A stretch of 64,000 nucleotides of DNA from Thioclava nitratireducens (GCF_001940525.2 NZ_CP019437.1:2963501-3027500), one strand, 5' to 3'. Positions 26,725 through 37,480 are shown, counted from the first letter of the stretch. Notes: generated by a model from the sequence alone, not told the origin. Translations and numbers: made by a program.

Positions 26725-28583
26725 GGCTCGGTCTCCGGGGCGGGCGCAGCTTGCGTCACGGTATCAAGTGCGAGCGCCGAGACCGGGGTGAGCGTCACCT
26801 TGTCCTGCGCGTCTACATACCAATCCTCGATCCCCTGGAACGACTCCGGCCAAGCGGACAGCATTACCACTACCGAGCCATTGCGCTCTGCTTCGAAATC
26901 GGCGCGCGCCAGCATCCGCGAGATCACGGCAGCCTTCTCGCGCCCGTCATCGATCACGCGCCAGACCTGCGCGCGCGGCAGATCGGCGGAGATCGCGATC
27001 TGGTTGGCGCTGTCGAACCCCTTCTTCTGCGTGACCACGCCCAGCCCGCTGCGCCCGAGCGCCGAGACCATCTGACGCGCGAGCGGACGGTTGTTCTGGA
27101 ACTGCGGCTCCGGCGGCTCCACGACGGCGACGGCCTCGGGGATCACGTGACGCCACGCCTCGAGCGCCACCTCGACATCCTCGGGGGCGGCATTGGCGGG
27201 CAGACCGGACGCAAGGATCGCGACCTCGAACCCCGCCGCGCGGAAGGCTTTGGCATCTTCGGCAGCGCCGTCCCGGGTTGGATCGATCGCGATGGTCATC
27301 GGCAGATCGCTCGCCGTGATCGTCGCCGGATCGAGCCCGCCCCTCGCCACGCCCGGATCGATCAGAACCAGCGAAATCTCCGGCTTGTCGCCGGCTGGCG
27401 CGGGGGCTGCGAATTTCTCGATCGGGCTCAGGTCAGCCGCATCGACCTGCGCGGTCCCCGGCGCATCCTGCGCGCCGCCGCCGTCAGGTCCGTCCCCGAG
27501 GGAGGGCGGCGCCGAAGGCGTCACCTGCGGCAAGCGATCCACCACGACGCCGGGCGCTGATTTGAACCCGCTCGCGGGCTTGCCCGGCATCGAGGGCACA
27601 TCCTGCAACGAGAAGATGCGCGGCTTGGTCGGCACCGCATCCCCGCCTTGCGGGAGGGCGCGCCCAGCGGGCAGGTCCGGGCTTGCCGATGGGTCGGTCG
27701 AAATCTCGGGTTTATCCGCCTGCGCGGTGTCGATCCCCTCCCCTTCGGACGGCAACCGATCAGGTGCGGGCATGTCCGCCAGGGACGGAGCCGTTTGGGG
27801 CTCCGGTTTGGGGGGCGTCAGTTTGGCCCCGGGCAGTGCGGGCATATCGGTCGCGACGACAGCCGTATTCCCCTGATCGGCGGGCGGCATTGCTTTCTCG
27901 GGCGCTTCCGGCGGCTGCAAGCTCACCTCCGGCAAGGCGGGCATCTCGGCTGCCGGCGCATTTTCTGCAGTCATATCCGGCTGCGCCTCGCGGGCGGCGG
28001 GCGTCGTCGCAGGTGTGTCCATTGTCGGCGCGCTCATCGCCGACGCGACATTCGGGGCTTCCGGCGATGTCTCGCGCGCAGGCGCGGGCTCGATCACCGG
28101 CGCAACCTCGGGTGCGGTGTCGGGCGCAGGCGCACCTTGCAGAGCGGAAGGCGGGACGCTGGCCGGTTGCGCGCCCGCCTCCGGCGCGATCGGCGCGGCG
28201 AGCGCGACCGTCTCGCCTTGCGCTTCGGGACGCGGCTCGGCCATGTCGGTCGACATCTCGGGGCGCGCGGCGCTTTGAATTTCGTCGGCACTGGGCGGCG
28301 CGAGGCTTGGCTGCGGCTCGGACACGCGGGGCGCCCGGGTCGGTGCCGAGAGCGGCGCCCCGTCCGGGGTCGGCATCGCGGGCGTTCGATCGGTCGCCGG
28401 ACGCGAGAAATCGGAGCCCGCGGGCAAGTCCACATTCGCGGGTTCTTCGGGCGTCGGGCTTCCGGCGAGCTTGATCTCCGCGCCGGGCTCTTTCGGGGCC
28501 GGGAAGATCAACGACATCACCGCCGTGCCGAAAACCGCGACCAGCAGACCGGCCAGCCCGCCCTTCATCACAGATCGCATCAT
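26700..28583 (-). CDS. Divergent polysaccharide deacetylase family protein with long disordered region
   Basis: The 627-residue product has an N-terminal membrane anchor (GGLAGLLVAVFGTAVMSLIFP), then about 330 residues of Pro/Ala/Glu-rich low-complexity sequence (~35-370), probably spanning the periplasm, and a C-terminal catalytic-like domain (~390-610) with ISLVLIDPGVARGGLD, LPMTIAIDPT, FEVAILASGLP and WRVIDDGR. The C-terminal part matches the divergent polysaccharide deacetylase (YibQ-like) family, thought to act near peptidoglycan; enzymatic activity is not established. The linker composition resembles TonB-type spacers. It is convergent with trpE and divergent from trpG. Confidence 0.85.
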   Translation of the reverse strand: MMRSVMKGGLAGLLVAVFGTAVMSLIFPAPKEPGAEIKLAGSPTPEEPANVDLPAGSDFSRPATDRTPAMPTPDGAPLSAPTRAPRVSEPQPSLAPPSADEIQSAARPEMSTDMAEPRPEAQGETVALAAPIAPEAGAQPASVPPSALQGAPAPDTAPEVAPVIEPAPARETSPEAPNVASAMSAPTMDTPATTPAAREAQPDMTAENAPAAEMPALPEVSLQPPEAPEKAMPPADQGNTAVVATDMPALPGAKLTPPKPEPQTAPSLADMPAPDRLPSEGEGIDTAQADKPEISTDPSASPDLPAGRALPQGGDAVPTKPRIFSLQDVPSMPGKPASGFKSAPGVVVDRLPQVTPSAPPSLGDGPDGGGAQDAPGTAQVDAADLSPIEKFAAPAPAGDKPEISLVLIDPGVARGGLDPATITASDLPMTIAIDPTRDGAAEDAKAFRAAGFEVAILASGLPANAAPEDVEVALEAWRHVIPEAVAVVEPPEPQFQNNRPLARQMVSALGRSGLGVVTQKKGFDSANQIAISADLPRAQVWRVIDDGREKAAVISRMLARADFEAERNGSVVVMLSAWPESFQGIEDWYVDAQDKVTLTPVSALALDTVTQAAPAPETEPKMENAGQ

Positions 28584-28764
28584 TGCCTGCCTCCATCTTC
28601 ACCGCTCTTGATACGCGGCTTTTCCCGGGGACTGCCCTTGACCCCGGCCCTTCGCTGATAGCATCTATAGCCCGACCCGATCCCCGGTTCACCCCCCTTG
28701 ATAGGCGCATCCGCGCCTGACCGCATCGGGGACACCGGGGGCCAACAAACGAAAGGGCCCGGCC

Positions 28765-29358
28765 ATGCTGCTGCTCATCGATAATTATGACAGCTTCACC
28801 TACAATTTGGTGCACTATTTTGGCGAGCTGGGCGCCGATGTGAAGGTCTGGCGTAACGACGCGCTGAACGTTCAGGACGCGATGGGCATGGGTGCCGAGG
28901 CGATCGTACTCTCGCCCGGGCCTTGCGATCCCGATCAAGCCGGCATCTGCCTGCCGCTGGTGATGGCCGCGGCCGAGGCCAAGCTGCCGCTGTTCGGCGT
29001 CTGTCTGGGGCATCAGACCATCGGTCAGGCCTTCGGCGGGAAAGTCGTGCGCGCCTCCGAGATCGTGCATGGCAAGATGGGCGAGATCCGCCACGAGGGC
29101 AAAGGCTGCTTCAAGGGCCTGCCCTCTCCGCTGAAAGCCACGCGCTACCACTCGCTGATCGTGGAGCGCGAGAGCCTGCCCGACTGCCTCGAGATCACCG
29201 CCGAGCTGGATGACGGCACGATCATGGGGCTGCGCCATCGCGAGTTGCCGATCGAGGGCGTGCAGTTCCACCCGGAATCCATCGCCTCAGAGCATGGCCA
29301 CGCGATGCTGAAGAATTTCCTGACAGAGGCAGGCGTCAGCCTGAAGGTGCCCGCATGA
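28765..29358 (+). CDS. trpG: Anthranilate synthase component II (glutamine amidotransferase)
   Basis: The 197-residue class I glutamine amidotransferase supplies ammonia to TrpE. The catalytic triad is visible: Cys in [17 protein letters not shown], and His/Glu in [13 protein letters not shown]. The N terminus [20 protein letters not shown] is the standard TrpG/PabA start, so it may also serve folate synthesis. Its stop overlaps the trpD start (ATGA), beginning the trpGDC-moaC-moeA run in which each gene overlaps the next. Confidence 0.97.
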   Translation: MLLLIDNYDSFTYNLVHYFGELGADVKVWRNDALNVQDAMGMGAEAIVLSPGPCDPDQAGICLPLVMAAAEAKLPLFGVCLGHQTIGQAFGGKVVRASEIVHGKMGEIRHEGKGCFKGLPSPLKATRYHSLIVERESLPDCLEITAELDDGTIMGLRHRELPIEGVQFHPESIASEHGHAMLKNFLTEAGVSLKVPA

Positions 29359-30389
29359 GCCAGCCCATGAGCGAAGCGATGAAGCCGCTGATCTACTCGG
29401 CCTCCGAAGGGCCGCTGAGCCGCGCGCAGGCAGAGATGGCCTTCGAAATCCTGTTCAACGGCGAAGCTTCTCCCGCGCAGGTCGGCGGCTTGTTGATGGC
29501 GCTGAGGGCGCGCGGGGAATCCGTGTCGGAATATGCCGCTGCCGCCGCCGCGATGCGCGCGAAATGCGTGCCGGTCAAAGCCCCCGAAGGCGCAATCGAC
29601 ATCGTCGGGACCGGCGGCGACGGGATGCACACGCTCAACATCTCGACGGCTGCGGCCTTCGTCGTGGCGGGCGCGGGCGTTCCGGTCGCAAAGCATGGCA
29701 ACCGCGCGGCCTCGTCGAAATCGGGCACGGCGGATGTGCAGTCCGAGCTCGGCATTGACGTGATGGCGGGGCCGGAGGCGACAGAGCGCGGTCTGGCCGA
29801 GGCGAATATCGGCTTCATGATGGCGCAGATCCACCACCCCGCGATGCGTCATGTCGGGTCGGTGCGTCAGGAGTTGGGCTGCAAGACGATCTTCAACATC
29901 CTCGGCCCGCTGACCAACCCCGCAGGCGTGAAGCGACAGCTGACCGGGGCCTTCGCGCCCGACCTGATCTTCCCGATGGCCGAGACGTTGCAGATGCTCG
30001 GCTCCGAGAAGGCATGGCTTGTCCATGGCTCGGACGGCACCGACGAGATCACCATCTGCGGCACGACCGAAGTCGCCGCGCTGGAAAACGGCCGGATCGA
30101 GTCGATCCAGATCCACCCCGAGGATGCAGGGTTGCCCGTCCATCGCTTCCGCGATCTGATCGGCGGCACCGCAGCCGAGAACGCCGCCGCCCTGCGCGCA
30201 CTGCTCGAGGGGGAGCCCTCGGCCTATCGCGACGCGGTGATCTTCAACGCCGCCGCCGCGCTCGTCGTGGCCGACAAGGTCTCGGACCTGAAATCCGGGG
30301 CGGAAATGGCGGCCGAGAGCATCGACAGCGGAAAGGCCAAGACCGCTCTGGAAACGCTGGCCCGCATCACGCAGGAGGTCGCCGGATGA
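29355..30389 (+). CDS. trpD: Anthranilate phosphoribosyltransferase
   Basis: The 344-residue enzyme joins anthranilate to PRPP. The PRPP motif is [17 protein letters not shown], followed by [16 protein letters not shown], which contacts anthranilate and metal, and [13 protein letters not shown]. Helical N-terminal residues and a C-terminal AAALVVADK region complete the type III phosphoribosyltransferase fold. It overlaps trpG and trpC by 4 bases each, indicating translational coupling. An internal ATG five codons on is an alternative start. Confidence 0.97.
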   Translation: MSQPMSEAMKPLIYSASEGPLSRAQAEMAFEILFNGEASPAQVGGLLMALRARGESVSEYAAAAAAMRAKCVPVKAPEGAIDIVGTGGDGMHTLNISTAAAFVVAGAGVPVAKHGNRAASSKSGTADVQSELGIDVMAGPEATERGLAEANIGFMMAQIHHPAMRHVGSVRQELGCKTIFNILGPLTNPAGVKRQLTGAFAPDLIFPMAETLQMLGSEKAWLVHGSDGTDEITICGTTEVAALENGRIESIQIHPEDAGLPVHRFRDLIGGTAAENAAALRALLEGEPSAYRDAVIFNAAAALVVADKVSDLKSGAEMAAESIDSGKAKTALETLARITQEVAG

Positions 30390-31183
30390 GCACGATCCTC
30401 GACAAGATCAAGGCCTACAAGCTTGAAGAGATCAAAGCGGCCAAAACCGCCCGCCCGCTGAGCGAGGTTGAAGCTCAGGCCAAGGCGCAGGCGCCCACGC
30501 GCGGTTTTGCCAACGCCCTGACCGCGAAGGCGGAAACGGGCTACGGGCTGATCGCCGAGATCAAGAAGGCCTCGCCCTCGAAAGGACTGATCCGCCCCGA
30601 TTTCGACCCGCCCGCGCTGGCCAAAGCCTATGAGGCAGGCGGCGCGGCCTGCCTGTCGGTGCTGACCGACACGCCGTCTTTTCAGGGCGCGCCGGAATTC
30701 CTGTCGGCGGCGCGTGCGGCCTGCTCGCTGCCCGCGCTGCGCAAGGATTTCCTCTATGACACCTATCAGGTCGCGGAGGCCCGCGCCTGGGGCGCCGATT
30801 GCATCCTGATCATCATGGCTTCGGTCGAGGATGATCTTGCGGCTGAGCTGGAAGACGCAGCCTTTGGTTGGGGCATGGATGTGCTGGTCGAAGTGCATGA
30901 CATGGAAGAGACCGAGCGCGCGCTCAAACATCTGAAATCGCCGCTTCTGGGCGTGAACAACCGCAACCTGAAGACCTTCGAGGTCACGCTCGACGTGACC
31001 CGCGAACTTGCACCGAGCATCCTCGCCGAGGGCCGCGATCTGGTCTGCGAAAGCGGCATCTTCACCCGCGACGACATGGCCGCGATGGCCGAGGTCGGCG
31101 CGCGCCGCTTCCTGATCGGCGAAAGCCTGATGCGGCAGGACGATGTCGCGGGCGCCACCCGGACGCTTCTGGAGGTCGCATGA
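30386..31183 (+). CDS. trpC: Indole-3-glycerol phosphate synthase
   Basis: From the ATG at 30386 the product is 265 residues, a TIM barrel that decarboxylates and closes the indole ring. Motifs are [20 protein letters not shown] (catalytic Lys), [27 protein letters not shown] (catalytic Lys), [30 protein letters not shown] and [10 protein letters not shown]. There is no fused TrpF domain, and trpF, trpA and trpB are not in this window. Confidence 0.97.
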   Translation: MSTILDKIKAYKLEEIKAAKTARPLSEVEAQAKAQAPTRGFANALTAKAETGYGLIAEIKKASPSKGLIRPDFDPPALAKAYEAGGAACLSVLTDTPSFQGAPEFLSAARAACSLPALRKDFLYDTYQVAEARAWGADCILIIMASVEDDLAAELEDAAFGWGMDVLVEVHDMEETERALKHLKSPLLGVNNRNLKTFEVTLDVTRELAPSILAEGRDLVCESGIFTRDDMAAMAEVGARRFLIGESLMRQDDVAGATRTLLEVA

Positions 31184-31665
31184 GCCTGTCGCATTTCGAC
31201 AAGGACGGTCAGGCCCATATGGTCGACGTCTCGGATAAGGACGTGACCGACCGCATCGCCGTGGCCGAGGGGCGCGTGGTAATGCTGCCCGAGACGCTGG
31301 ATTATGTCCTGAAGGGCACCGCGAAGAAGGGCGACGTTCTGGGCATCGCGCGGATCGCGGGCATCATGGCCGCGAAGAAGACCTCCGATCTGATCCCGCT
31401 CTGTCACCCGCTGCCGATCACCAAGGTCACGCTCGATCTGGAACCCGACGAGGCGCTGCCTGGTGTGCGCATCCGCGCCACCGTGAAAACCTCGGGTCAG
31501 ACCGGCGTCGAGATGGAGGCGCTGACCGCCGTGTCGGCGGCTGCGCTGACAGTCTATGACATGCTCAAGGCGGTCGAGAAATCCATGCAGATCGAGGGTA
31601 TCCGCGTCGTGCTGAAAGACGGCGGGAAATCCGGCAAATACGAGGCTGAAGGGAGCGCAACATGA
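31180..31665 (+). CDS. moaC: Cyclic pyranopterin monophosphate synthase
   Basis: The 161-residue enzyme forms cyclic pyranopterin monophosphate in molybdenum cofactor biosynthesis. Motifs are [32 protein letters not shown] with the catalytic/phosphate-binding residues, and [20 protein letters not shown]. It overlaps trpC and moeA by 4 bases. Its relevance here is that SoxC, encoded in the same window, is a molybdoprotein. Confidence 0.97.
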   Translation: MSLSHFDKDGQAHMVDVSDKDVTDRIAVAEGRVVMLPETLDYVLKGTAKKGDVLGIARIAGIMAAKKTSDLIPLCHPLPITKVTLDLEPDEALPGVRIRATVKTSGQTGVEMEALTAVSAAALTVYDMLKAVEKSMQIEGIRVVLKDGGKSGKYEAEGSAT

Positions 31666-32852
31666 GCCTGTTGCCCGTCGAAGAAGCGCTTGAAAAGGTT
31701 CTGACGCTGGTCGAACCGCTGGGTACCGAACGCGTGAGCCTGCGTCATGCGCTCGGTCGTGTGATGGCGGAGCCCGCGACCGCGCAATTGACCCAGCCGC
31801 CCTTCTCGGGCTCGGCGATGGATGGCTATTGGCTCGACAAGGCCGACCACCTGCCCGGCGCGACGCTGACCGTCGAGGGTGAAGCCGCCGCGGGTCGCGG
31901 CTATGAGGGTCAGCCCAAGCCCGGTCAGGCGGTGCGCATTTTCACCGGCGCGCCAGTGCCGGGGCCGAATGGCGTGGTCGTGCTGCAGGAGAACGTGACG
32001 CGCGAAGGCGACACGATCACGCTGCCGCAAGAGATTGATAGCAATACCAATATCCGGCCGAAGGGTCAGGATTTCGCGCAAGGCGAGAGCTTCTGCCCCG
32101 ACCGCCCGCTGACCGCGCGCGACCTCGGGCTGCTGGCGGCGATGAACGTGCCCGCCGTCACCGTGCGCCGCCGCCCCATCGTCGCGATCATCGCGACAGG
32201 CGACGAGTTGGTGATGCCGGGCGAAGAGCCGGGGCCGGACCAGATCATCTGCTCCAACAGCTTCATCGTCGCGGCATTGGCCGAGCGCATGGGCGCAGAA
32301 GCGCGCATGCTGCCGATCGCTCGCGACGACCGCGACAGTCTGCGCACCGTGTTCGACCTCGCGAAGGGCGCCGATATGGTGGTGACCTCCGGTGGCGCGT
32401 CGGTCGGCGCGCATGATCTTGTGGGCGACGTGGCCGAGGAACTGGGTCTCGAACGCAGCTTCTGGAAGATCGCGATGCGCCCGGGCAAGCCCTTGATGGC
32501 GGGCCGGATGGGCGAGGCCGCGATGCTGGGCCTTCCGGGCAACCCGGTCTCGGCAACGGTCTGTGCCGAACTGTTCCTGCGCCCGATGCTGCGCAAGCTT
32601 TCGGGCCTGCCGCCCGAAACGCGCGTGAAACAGGCAATCCTCGCGACCGATACCGGCCCCACCGGTCCGCGCACGCATTACATGCGCGCCACGCTCGTGC
32701 CCGGCGATCCCCTGCCCCGCGTCACGCCCTTCGACAACCAGGACTCCGCGATGCTGAGCCTCCTGTCGCAGGCCGATTGCCTGCTGATCCGCCCCATCGG
32801 CGACGGGCCGCGCAAGGCGGGCGAGACGGTCGAGATCCTGCCGCTCGACTGA
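31662..32852 (+). CDS. moeA: Molybdopterin molybdenumtransferase
   Basis: The 396-residue enzyme inserts molybdate into adenylylated molybdopterin. Domain I carries [13 protein letters not shown], domain III has [11 protein letters not shown] and the substrate motifs [26 protein letters not shown] and [10 protein letters not shown], and domain IV is the C-terminal beta barrel. It is the last gene of the overlapping trpGDC-moaC run; the lexA promoter begins 20 bases after its stop. Confidence 0.96.
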   Translation: MSLLPVEEALEKVLTLVEPLGTERVSLRHALGRVMAEPATAQLTQPPFSGSAMDGYWLDKADHLPGATLTVEGEAAAGRGYEGQPKPGQAVRIFTGAPVPGPNGVVVLQENVTREGDTITLPQEIDSNTNIRPKGQDFAQGESFCPDRPLTARDLGLLAAMNVPAVTVRRRPIVAIIATGDELVMPGEEPGPDQIICSNSFIVAALAERMGAEARMLPIARDDRDSLRTVFDLAKGADMVVTSGGASVGAHDLVGDVAEELGLERSFWKIAMRPGKPLMAGRMGEAAMLGLPGNPVSATVCAELFLRPMLRKLSGLPPETRVKQAILATDTGPTGPRTHYMRATLVPGDPLPRVTPFDNQDSAMLSLLSQADCLLIRPIGDGPRKAGETVEILPLD

Positions 32853-32871
32853 GCCGCGCCCGCCTCGGCCG

Positions 32872-32911
32872 TTGACAGCCCCCGTGAACAAGGGTAGAAC
32901 AATCCTTGAAC
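32872..32911 (+). promoter_or_regulatory. lexA: lexA promoter with overlapping triple-half-site SOS box
   Basis: TTGACA (32872-32877) and TAGAAC (32895-32900) are 17 bases apart, a strong sigma-70-type promoter. GAAC occurs at 32886, 32897 and 32908, each separated by exactly 7 bases, giving two overlapping copies of the alphaproteobacterial LexA box GAAC-N7-GAAC (reverse complement GTTC-N7-GTTC). The shared middle half-site is part of the -10 element, so LexA binding would block RNA polymerase: classic autorepression. Confidence 0.85.
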
Positions 32912-32943
32912 ATGTGCCTTGACCGGGGAACGGAGGGTCGCGG

Positions 32944-33660
32944 ATGCTGACGCGCAAGCAACTGGAATTGCTGGAATTCATTCAAAAACGGATGATGAAG
33001 GACGGTGTTCCGCCCTCTTTCGACGAGATGAAGGACGCGCTGGACCTGCGCTCCAAGTCCGGTATCCACCGGCTGATCACCGCACTGGAAGAACGCGGCT
33101 TCATCCGCCGTCTCGCTCACCGGGCCCGCGCGATCGAGATCGTGAAACTGCCCGAGGCGCTCGAGAAGAAATTCGGCGCGCCCGCGACCGAGGATACAGG
33201 AAGCTTCGCGCCCAAAGTGATCGAGGGGGACAAGGCCGATCCGCCGCGCGGCGCGATGCCGGTTGACGTGATCCACGCGCTGGAACTGCCGGTGATGGGC
33301 CGGATCGCCGCCGGTGTCCCGATAGAGGCGATTTCGGAAGTTTCGCATCACGTCGCCGTTCCGGGCTCGATGCTGAGCGGACGCGGAGAGCATTACGCGC
33401 TCGAGGTCAAAGGCGACTCGATGATCGAGGCCGGGATCAACGATGGCGATGTCGTGGTGATCCGCGAACAGGGCACGGCGGATAACGGCGATATCGTGGT
33501 TGCCTTGGTCGAAGGCCATGAGGCCACGCTGAAGCGTTTCTACCGTCGCAGCGGAATGATCGCGCTGGAGGCCGCCAACCCGGCCTATGAGACGCGGCTG
33601 CTGCGCGACGATCAGGTGAAGGTGCAGGGTCGGCTCGTCGGGCTGATCCGCAGCTACTGA
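32944..33660 (+). CDS. lexA: SOS repressor LexA
   Basis: The 238-residue repressor has an N-terminal winged HTH (residues ~1-65, [16 protein letters not shown] and [20 protein letters not shown]) and a C-terminal S24 self-cleavage domain. The scissile Ala-Gly is in GRIAAGVP (about A123-G124), the nucleophile Ser in [11 protein letters not shown] (about S159) and the general base Lys in ATLKRFY (about K197). RecA-stimulated cleavage derepresses the SOS regulon. It is autoregulated through the box described upstream. Confidence 0.97.
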   Translation: MLTRKQLELLEFIQKRMMKDGVPPSFDEMKDALDLRSKSGIHRLITALEERGFIRRLAHRARAIEIVKLPEALEKKFGAPATEDTGSFAPKVIEGDKADPPRGAMPVDVIHALELPVMGRIAAGVPIEAISEVSHHVAVPGSMLSGRGEHYALEVKGDSMIEAGINDGDVVVIREQGTADNGDIVVALVEGHEATLKRFYRRSGMIALEAANPAYETRLLRDDQVKVQGRLVGLIRSY

Positions 33661-33680
33661 CATCCATTGAGTTTCTGGAA

Positions 33681-33707
33681 AAGGGCGTCCTGCGGGGCGC
33701 TCTTTTT
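33681..33707 (+). terminator. lexA terminator
   Basis: An AGGGCG/CGCTCT stem (one G-T pair) encloses a C/G-rich loop and is followed by five T residues, 20 bases after the lexA stop. Confidence 0.65.
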
Positions 33708-33731
33708 CATTTGCTGCGCCGGTGGCAGAGG

Positions 33732-33770
33732 GCGGAGCCTCCGGCGGGCATATTTGCGAAGAGCGAAGGT
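33732..33770 (+). repeat. Dispersed intergenic repeat unit
   Basis: The unit reads GGAGCCTCCGGCGGGCATAT and continues TTGCGAAGAGCGAAGG; compare 21956-21992 on the opposite strand. It lies between the lexA terminator and the comEC stop. Confidence 0.55.
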
Positions 33771-35893
33771 CAGGGGCGCGTCCAGAGACGGCGACCTTTG
33801 ACTTGCGCGGTCGTCGTGATTTCCCCGGCTGCACTGATCGCGACCGCGCCGGTTTCGCGCTGGCGCTGCGCGTCCCACAGATCGCAAGGGCCTGTGGCGC
33901 TGTCGAATTTGGCGGAGGTTACGACAATTCCGCCTTTGGCGCAGACCGCAGGCAAGGCGTATTGCACGGCTTTTCCCGTGAAATGGGCAAGCTGCGCCCC
34001 GCGAAACTGCGCAATCCGCGCGCCGCGCGGCCCGGAGAATGCAGGCCGCGCGGCCGCCACCTCCAGCGTCGCCGCGTCGCCATCCGCCGCAAGCCAGCGG
34101 CCCGAGATGAACCCCGCGCCGGGTTTCGACAGAGCTCGGCCTAGCGGCGTCATCACCCCGACCTGCCGGCCCTCGGGTGCGATCAGAAGTGCAGGTCGCT
34201 CGTCGTCAGCGCGCAGCCAAAACACGCAAGCCGTCGCAATCAGGCCGATGCTCGCTGTCCGTCCCGCGCCGCGGGTCAGGATCAGCCCTAAAGCGCCAAG
34301 CGCGATCAGCGGCAGCACACAAGGCCCCGGTTGAACGATGGCGAGAACGGAGCCATCGAGGTCGCTGACCCATCGCGCGACGCGCAATATCCACGCCGTA
34401 CCCTGCCCCACCGCCCAAAGCGCGGGGCCGCTCAGACCGAAGGGGGCCAGCAGCGCCGCGAGGACCCCCATCGGCATGATCACCAGCCCCATTGCGGGCA
34501 CCGCGAACAGGTTCGCCAGAACCCCGTATTCCGACAGCCGGTGGAACTGCGCGGCCACGATCGGCGCCGTAGCCGCTCCAGCGATGAGCGAGGTCGCGAC
34601 TAGCATCAGCGCGGGCCTCAGAAGCCGCGGCAGGTAGCGCGCGGCGCGGGTCCACGGCCCGAGCATCACGATCAGCGCGGTCGTCGCCGCGAAGGACATC
34701 TGGAAGCCGGGCGCGGTCAGGCTCTCTGGTTGCCAGATCAGCAAGAGCGTGGCGGCGAGTGAAACGGTCCGCAGGCTCAGCGCGCGCCGGTCGAAAAGAA
34801 CGGCGAGGAGCATGATCGACACCATGATCCAGGCCCGCTGGGTCGAGACCGCAGGCCCCGCGAGCCACAGATAGGCGCTGGCCGCGATCAGCGCCGCAAT
34901 GGCGGCCAACTTTTTCGTGGGCCAGATCAGCGCGGGTTGGCCTGCAAGCGCCAGCCCGTAGCGCACGAGTCCAAAGACGAAACCCGCGAGGATTCCCATA
35001 TGCAGCCCCGAGATCGCGATCAGATGCGCGAGGCCGGAGCGGCGCATAGCCTCGCGCGTGGCCTCGCTCAGACCCGAGCGGTCGCCGGTCATCAGCGCCG
35101 CCGCGACCGCGCCGGGCTGGCCCGCGATCCGCGACTGGATCGCCGTAGAGAGCCGCATCCGCGCGCGATGCGCCGCCATCGCCCAATCACCGGGATCGGG
35201 CGGCGCGACCCGCATCACCGGCGCGCGGGTATAGCCGATCGCGCCGAGGCGATCGAACCAGGCGGTGCGGCGGAAATCGTAGTCCCGGGGCGCGGCTGGC
35301 GGCGGCGGGGGCGAGAGATTCGCCGTGAGCATGACCTGCGCGCCGGGTTCAGGGGTGAACTCGCTCTGATCGCCATGCAGCGTGACCCGAACCCGCGCGG
35401 GCGTATTTCCGGGGGCGACCCGGTCGATCCGCACCTGATCCAGCGTCAGCCGGATCAGGTCCGAGCGCGCGCGGTCGATCTTAACGATCCGCCCGGCGAC
35501 GGGGCCGTAATAGCGGTAGTGCAGCACCGGTGCGGCGACGAGATGGGCGCGTAGTCCCGCCAGCAACAGGCCCAGAGCCGCGAGGGCAATGAGTGCCGCC
35601 GGCAGCCGAAACCATACCGAGCCACGCAGCCAAAGCGTCAGAGAGATCGCGCAGATCGCGAGCGCGGTCAGGTAGATAAGCCAGCCCGGCTCCACCTTGA
35701 GCGTGAAATACGCACCGACCCCGCCCCCGAGCGCCACCGGCATCCACAGGAAAAGCTGCGCCCGCGCCCGCACCAAGGCACCAAGCGGATCGGAGAGGCC
35801 AGCGAAAAGCGCCGCGATCAGACGAGAGCTGCGGCCCGCGCCCTTTGCGCCCTCCGGCAGCGCCCAGTCGCCCGGTTCCGCATTGATCGCCAT
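33770..35893 (-). CDS. comEC: ComEC/Rec2-family DNA uptake channel protein
   Basis: The 707-residue inner-membrane protein has an N-terminal DUF4131-like segment and OB-like periplasmic region (~40-230), then the competence domain with RRSGLAHLIAISGLHMGILAGFVF and about eight further helices including AWIMVSIMLLAVLFDRRAL. In model species ComEC passes single-stranded DNA into the cytoplasm. The C-terminal ~190 residues have the length of a metallo-beta-lactamase-like domain, but I cannot find its HxHxDH motif, so nuclease function is doubtful. It is convergent with lexA and divergent from gltX. Confidence 0.9.
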   Translation of the reverse strand: MAINAEPGDWALPEGAKGAGRSSRLIAALFAGLSDPLGALVRARAQLFLWMPVALGGGVGAYFTLKVEPGWLIYLTALAICAISLTLWLRGSVWFRLPAALIALAALGLLLAGLRAHLVAAPVLHYRYYGPVAGRIVKIDRARSDLIRLTLDQVRIDRVAPGNTPARVRVTLHGDQSEFTPEPGAQVMLTANLSPPPPPAAPRDYDFRRTAWFDRLGAIGYTRAPVMRVAPPDPGDWAMAAHRARMRLSTAIQSRIAGQPGAVAAALMTGDRSGLSEATREAMRRSGLAHLIAISGLHMGILAGFVFGLVRYGLALAGQPALIWPTKKLAAIAALIAASAYLWLAGPAVSTQRAWIMVSIMLLAVLFDRRALSLRTVSLAATLLLIWQPESLTAPGFQMSFAATTALIVMLGPWTRAARYLPRLLRPALMLVATSLIAGAATAPIVAAQFHRLSEYGVLANLFAVPAMGLVIMPMGVLAALLAPFGLSGPALWAVGQGTAWILRVARWVSDLDGSVLAIVQPGPCVLPLIALGALGLILTRGAGRTASIGLIATACVFWLRADDERPALLIAPEGRQVGVMTPLGRALSKPGAGFISGRWLAADGDAATLEVAAARPAFSGPRGARIAQFRGAQLAHFTGKAVQYALPAVCAKGGIVVTSAKFDSATGPCDLWDAQRQRETGAVAISAAGEITTTAQVKGRRLWTRP

Positions 35894-36006
35894 GCTTGTC
35901 CTCGGCCCCGTCCCTGCTTATGCATCGAGCCGAGAAAGCCTATGCGCTTGATGGTTTCCGAAAGGTAAAGGCGGGCCGGTGAGAGCCCGCGAAGAAAGGC
36001 TCCGAC

Positions 36007-37401
36007 ATGTCCGACCAGATTGTCACCCGTTTCGCCCCCTCGCCCACCGGCTATCTGCATATCGGCGGTGCGCGCACGGCGCTGTTCAACTGGCTCTATG
36101 CACGCGGGCGCGGCGGTAAATTCCTGCTGCGTATCGAGGATACCGACCGTGAACGCTCGACCCCGGAGGCGACGGCAGCGATCCTGCAGGGGCTCGAATG
36201 GCTGGGGCTCGACTATGACGGCGAGGTGGTGAGCCAAGCCGCGGGCGCGGCCCGCCACGCCGAGGTCGCCCATAAGATGCTGGAGAAAGGCCACGCCTAC
36301 AAGTGCTTCTCCACGCAGGAAGAGATCGCGGCCTTCCGCGAGGACCCGGCGAACAAGGGCCAGATGTTCCCCTCGCCGTGGCGCGACGCCGATCCCGCGA
36401 CCCATCCGGACGCGCCCTACGTGATCCGGCTGAAAGCCCCGCGCGAGGGCACGACCGTGATCCAGGACGCGGTGCAGGGCGAAGTGACGATCCGCAACGA
36501 TCAGCTCGATGACATGATTTGTTTACGTTCGGATGGCACACCGACCTACATGCTGGCCGTTGTCGTCGATGACCATGATATGGGCGTGACCCATGTGATC
36601 CGCGGGGACGACCATCTCGTCAATGCCGCGCGGCAGATGCTGGTCTATCGCGCGATGGATTGGGACGTGCCGACCTTCGCGCATATCCCGCTGATTCACG
36701 GCCCCGACGGCAAGAAGCTGTCGAAGCGCCACGGCGCGGTGGGCCTCGAGCAGTATCAGGCGATGGGCTACCCGGCGACGGGCATGCGCAACTACCTCGC
36801 GCGGCTCGGCTGGAGCCATGGCGACGACGAATTCTTCACCGACGAACAGGCGAAGGAATGGTTCGACATCACCGGCATCAACAAGGCGCCGGCGCGGCTC
36901 GATTTCAAGAAGCTCGAGAATATCTGCGGCCAGCATATCGCGGTCACCGACGAGGCCGAATTGCTGCGCGAAATCGAAGGTTATCTCGCAGCTGCAGAAA
37001 AACCGTCGCTGGATGACGCACAGAAATCTGCGCTTATGCGCACGCTTCCCGTGGTAAAGGGATCAGCGAAACTTCTGCCGCAACTCATTGAAAAGGCACA
37101 CTTCTCTCTGACGCAGCGCCCGATCGAGATCGAAGAGAAAGCGGCCAAGGCACTGGATGATGTATCCCGTGGTATACTGAGTGAATTGACCTTTGCGCTG
37201 CAACGCGCTAATTGGTCGCGGGAAGACCTGGAAGCCGCTGTCGGACAGGTTGCCGAAGCGCACGGGCTTGGCCTTGGGAAGGTCGCAGCTCCGATGCGGG
37301 CGGCCTTGGCGGGACGTGCGGCAACCCCCAGCGTATTCGATATGATGCTCGTTTTGGGCCGGGAGGAGACTCTGGCTCGACTCGACGATCAGGCGGCCTG
37401 A
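36007..37401 (+). CDS. gltX: Glutamyl-tRNA synthetase
   Basis: The 464-residue class I synthetase charges tRNA-Glu, and in species lacking GlnRS also tRNA-Gln. The ATP-binding HIGH motif appears as [14 protein letters not shown] and the KMSKS motif as [16 protein letters not shown]. Full length with the anticodon-binding helical C-terminal half. The stretch ~36960-37250, coding for the anticodon-binding part, is visibly less GC-rich than the rest, possibly a recombined segment. gltA follows after 79 bases. Confidence 0.96.
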   Translation: MSDQIVTRFAPSPTGYLHIGGARTALFNWLYARGRGGKFLLRIEDTDRERSTPEATAAILQGLEWLGLDYDGEVVSQAAGAARHAEVAHKMLEKGHAYKCFSTQEEIAAFREDPANKGQMFPSPWRDADPATHPDAPYVIRLKAPREGTTVIQDAVQGEVTIRNDQLDDMICLRSDGTPTYMLAVVVDDHDMGVTHVIRGDDHLVNAARQMLVYRAMDWDVPTFAHIPLIHGPDGKKLSKRHGAVGLEQYQAMGYPATGMRNYLARLGWSHGDDEFFTDEQAKEWFDITGINKAPARLDFKKLENICGQHIAVTDEAELLREIEGYLAAAEKPSLDDAQKSALMRTLPVVKGSAKLLPQLIEKAHFSLTQRPIEIEEKAAKALDDVSRGILSELTFALQRANWSREDLEAAVGQVAEAHGLGLGKVAAPMRAALAGRAATPSVFDMMLVLGREETLARLDDQAA

Positions 37402-37480
37402 GGCCTGGCCGCCCTCTCCGGACGACTGTCCGGACGCGATAGACCGGCGCGGCCCAGCCGGAGGATGAAAGGGAATTTAC

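Noticed and set aside
28584..28764. trp attenuator or leader peptide before trpG, or before trpE
   Set aside because: No short frame with tandem Trp codons and no competing hairpins are evident; trpE follows the foldase gene by 12 bases.
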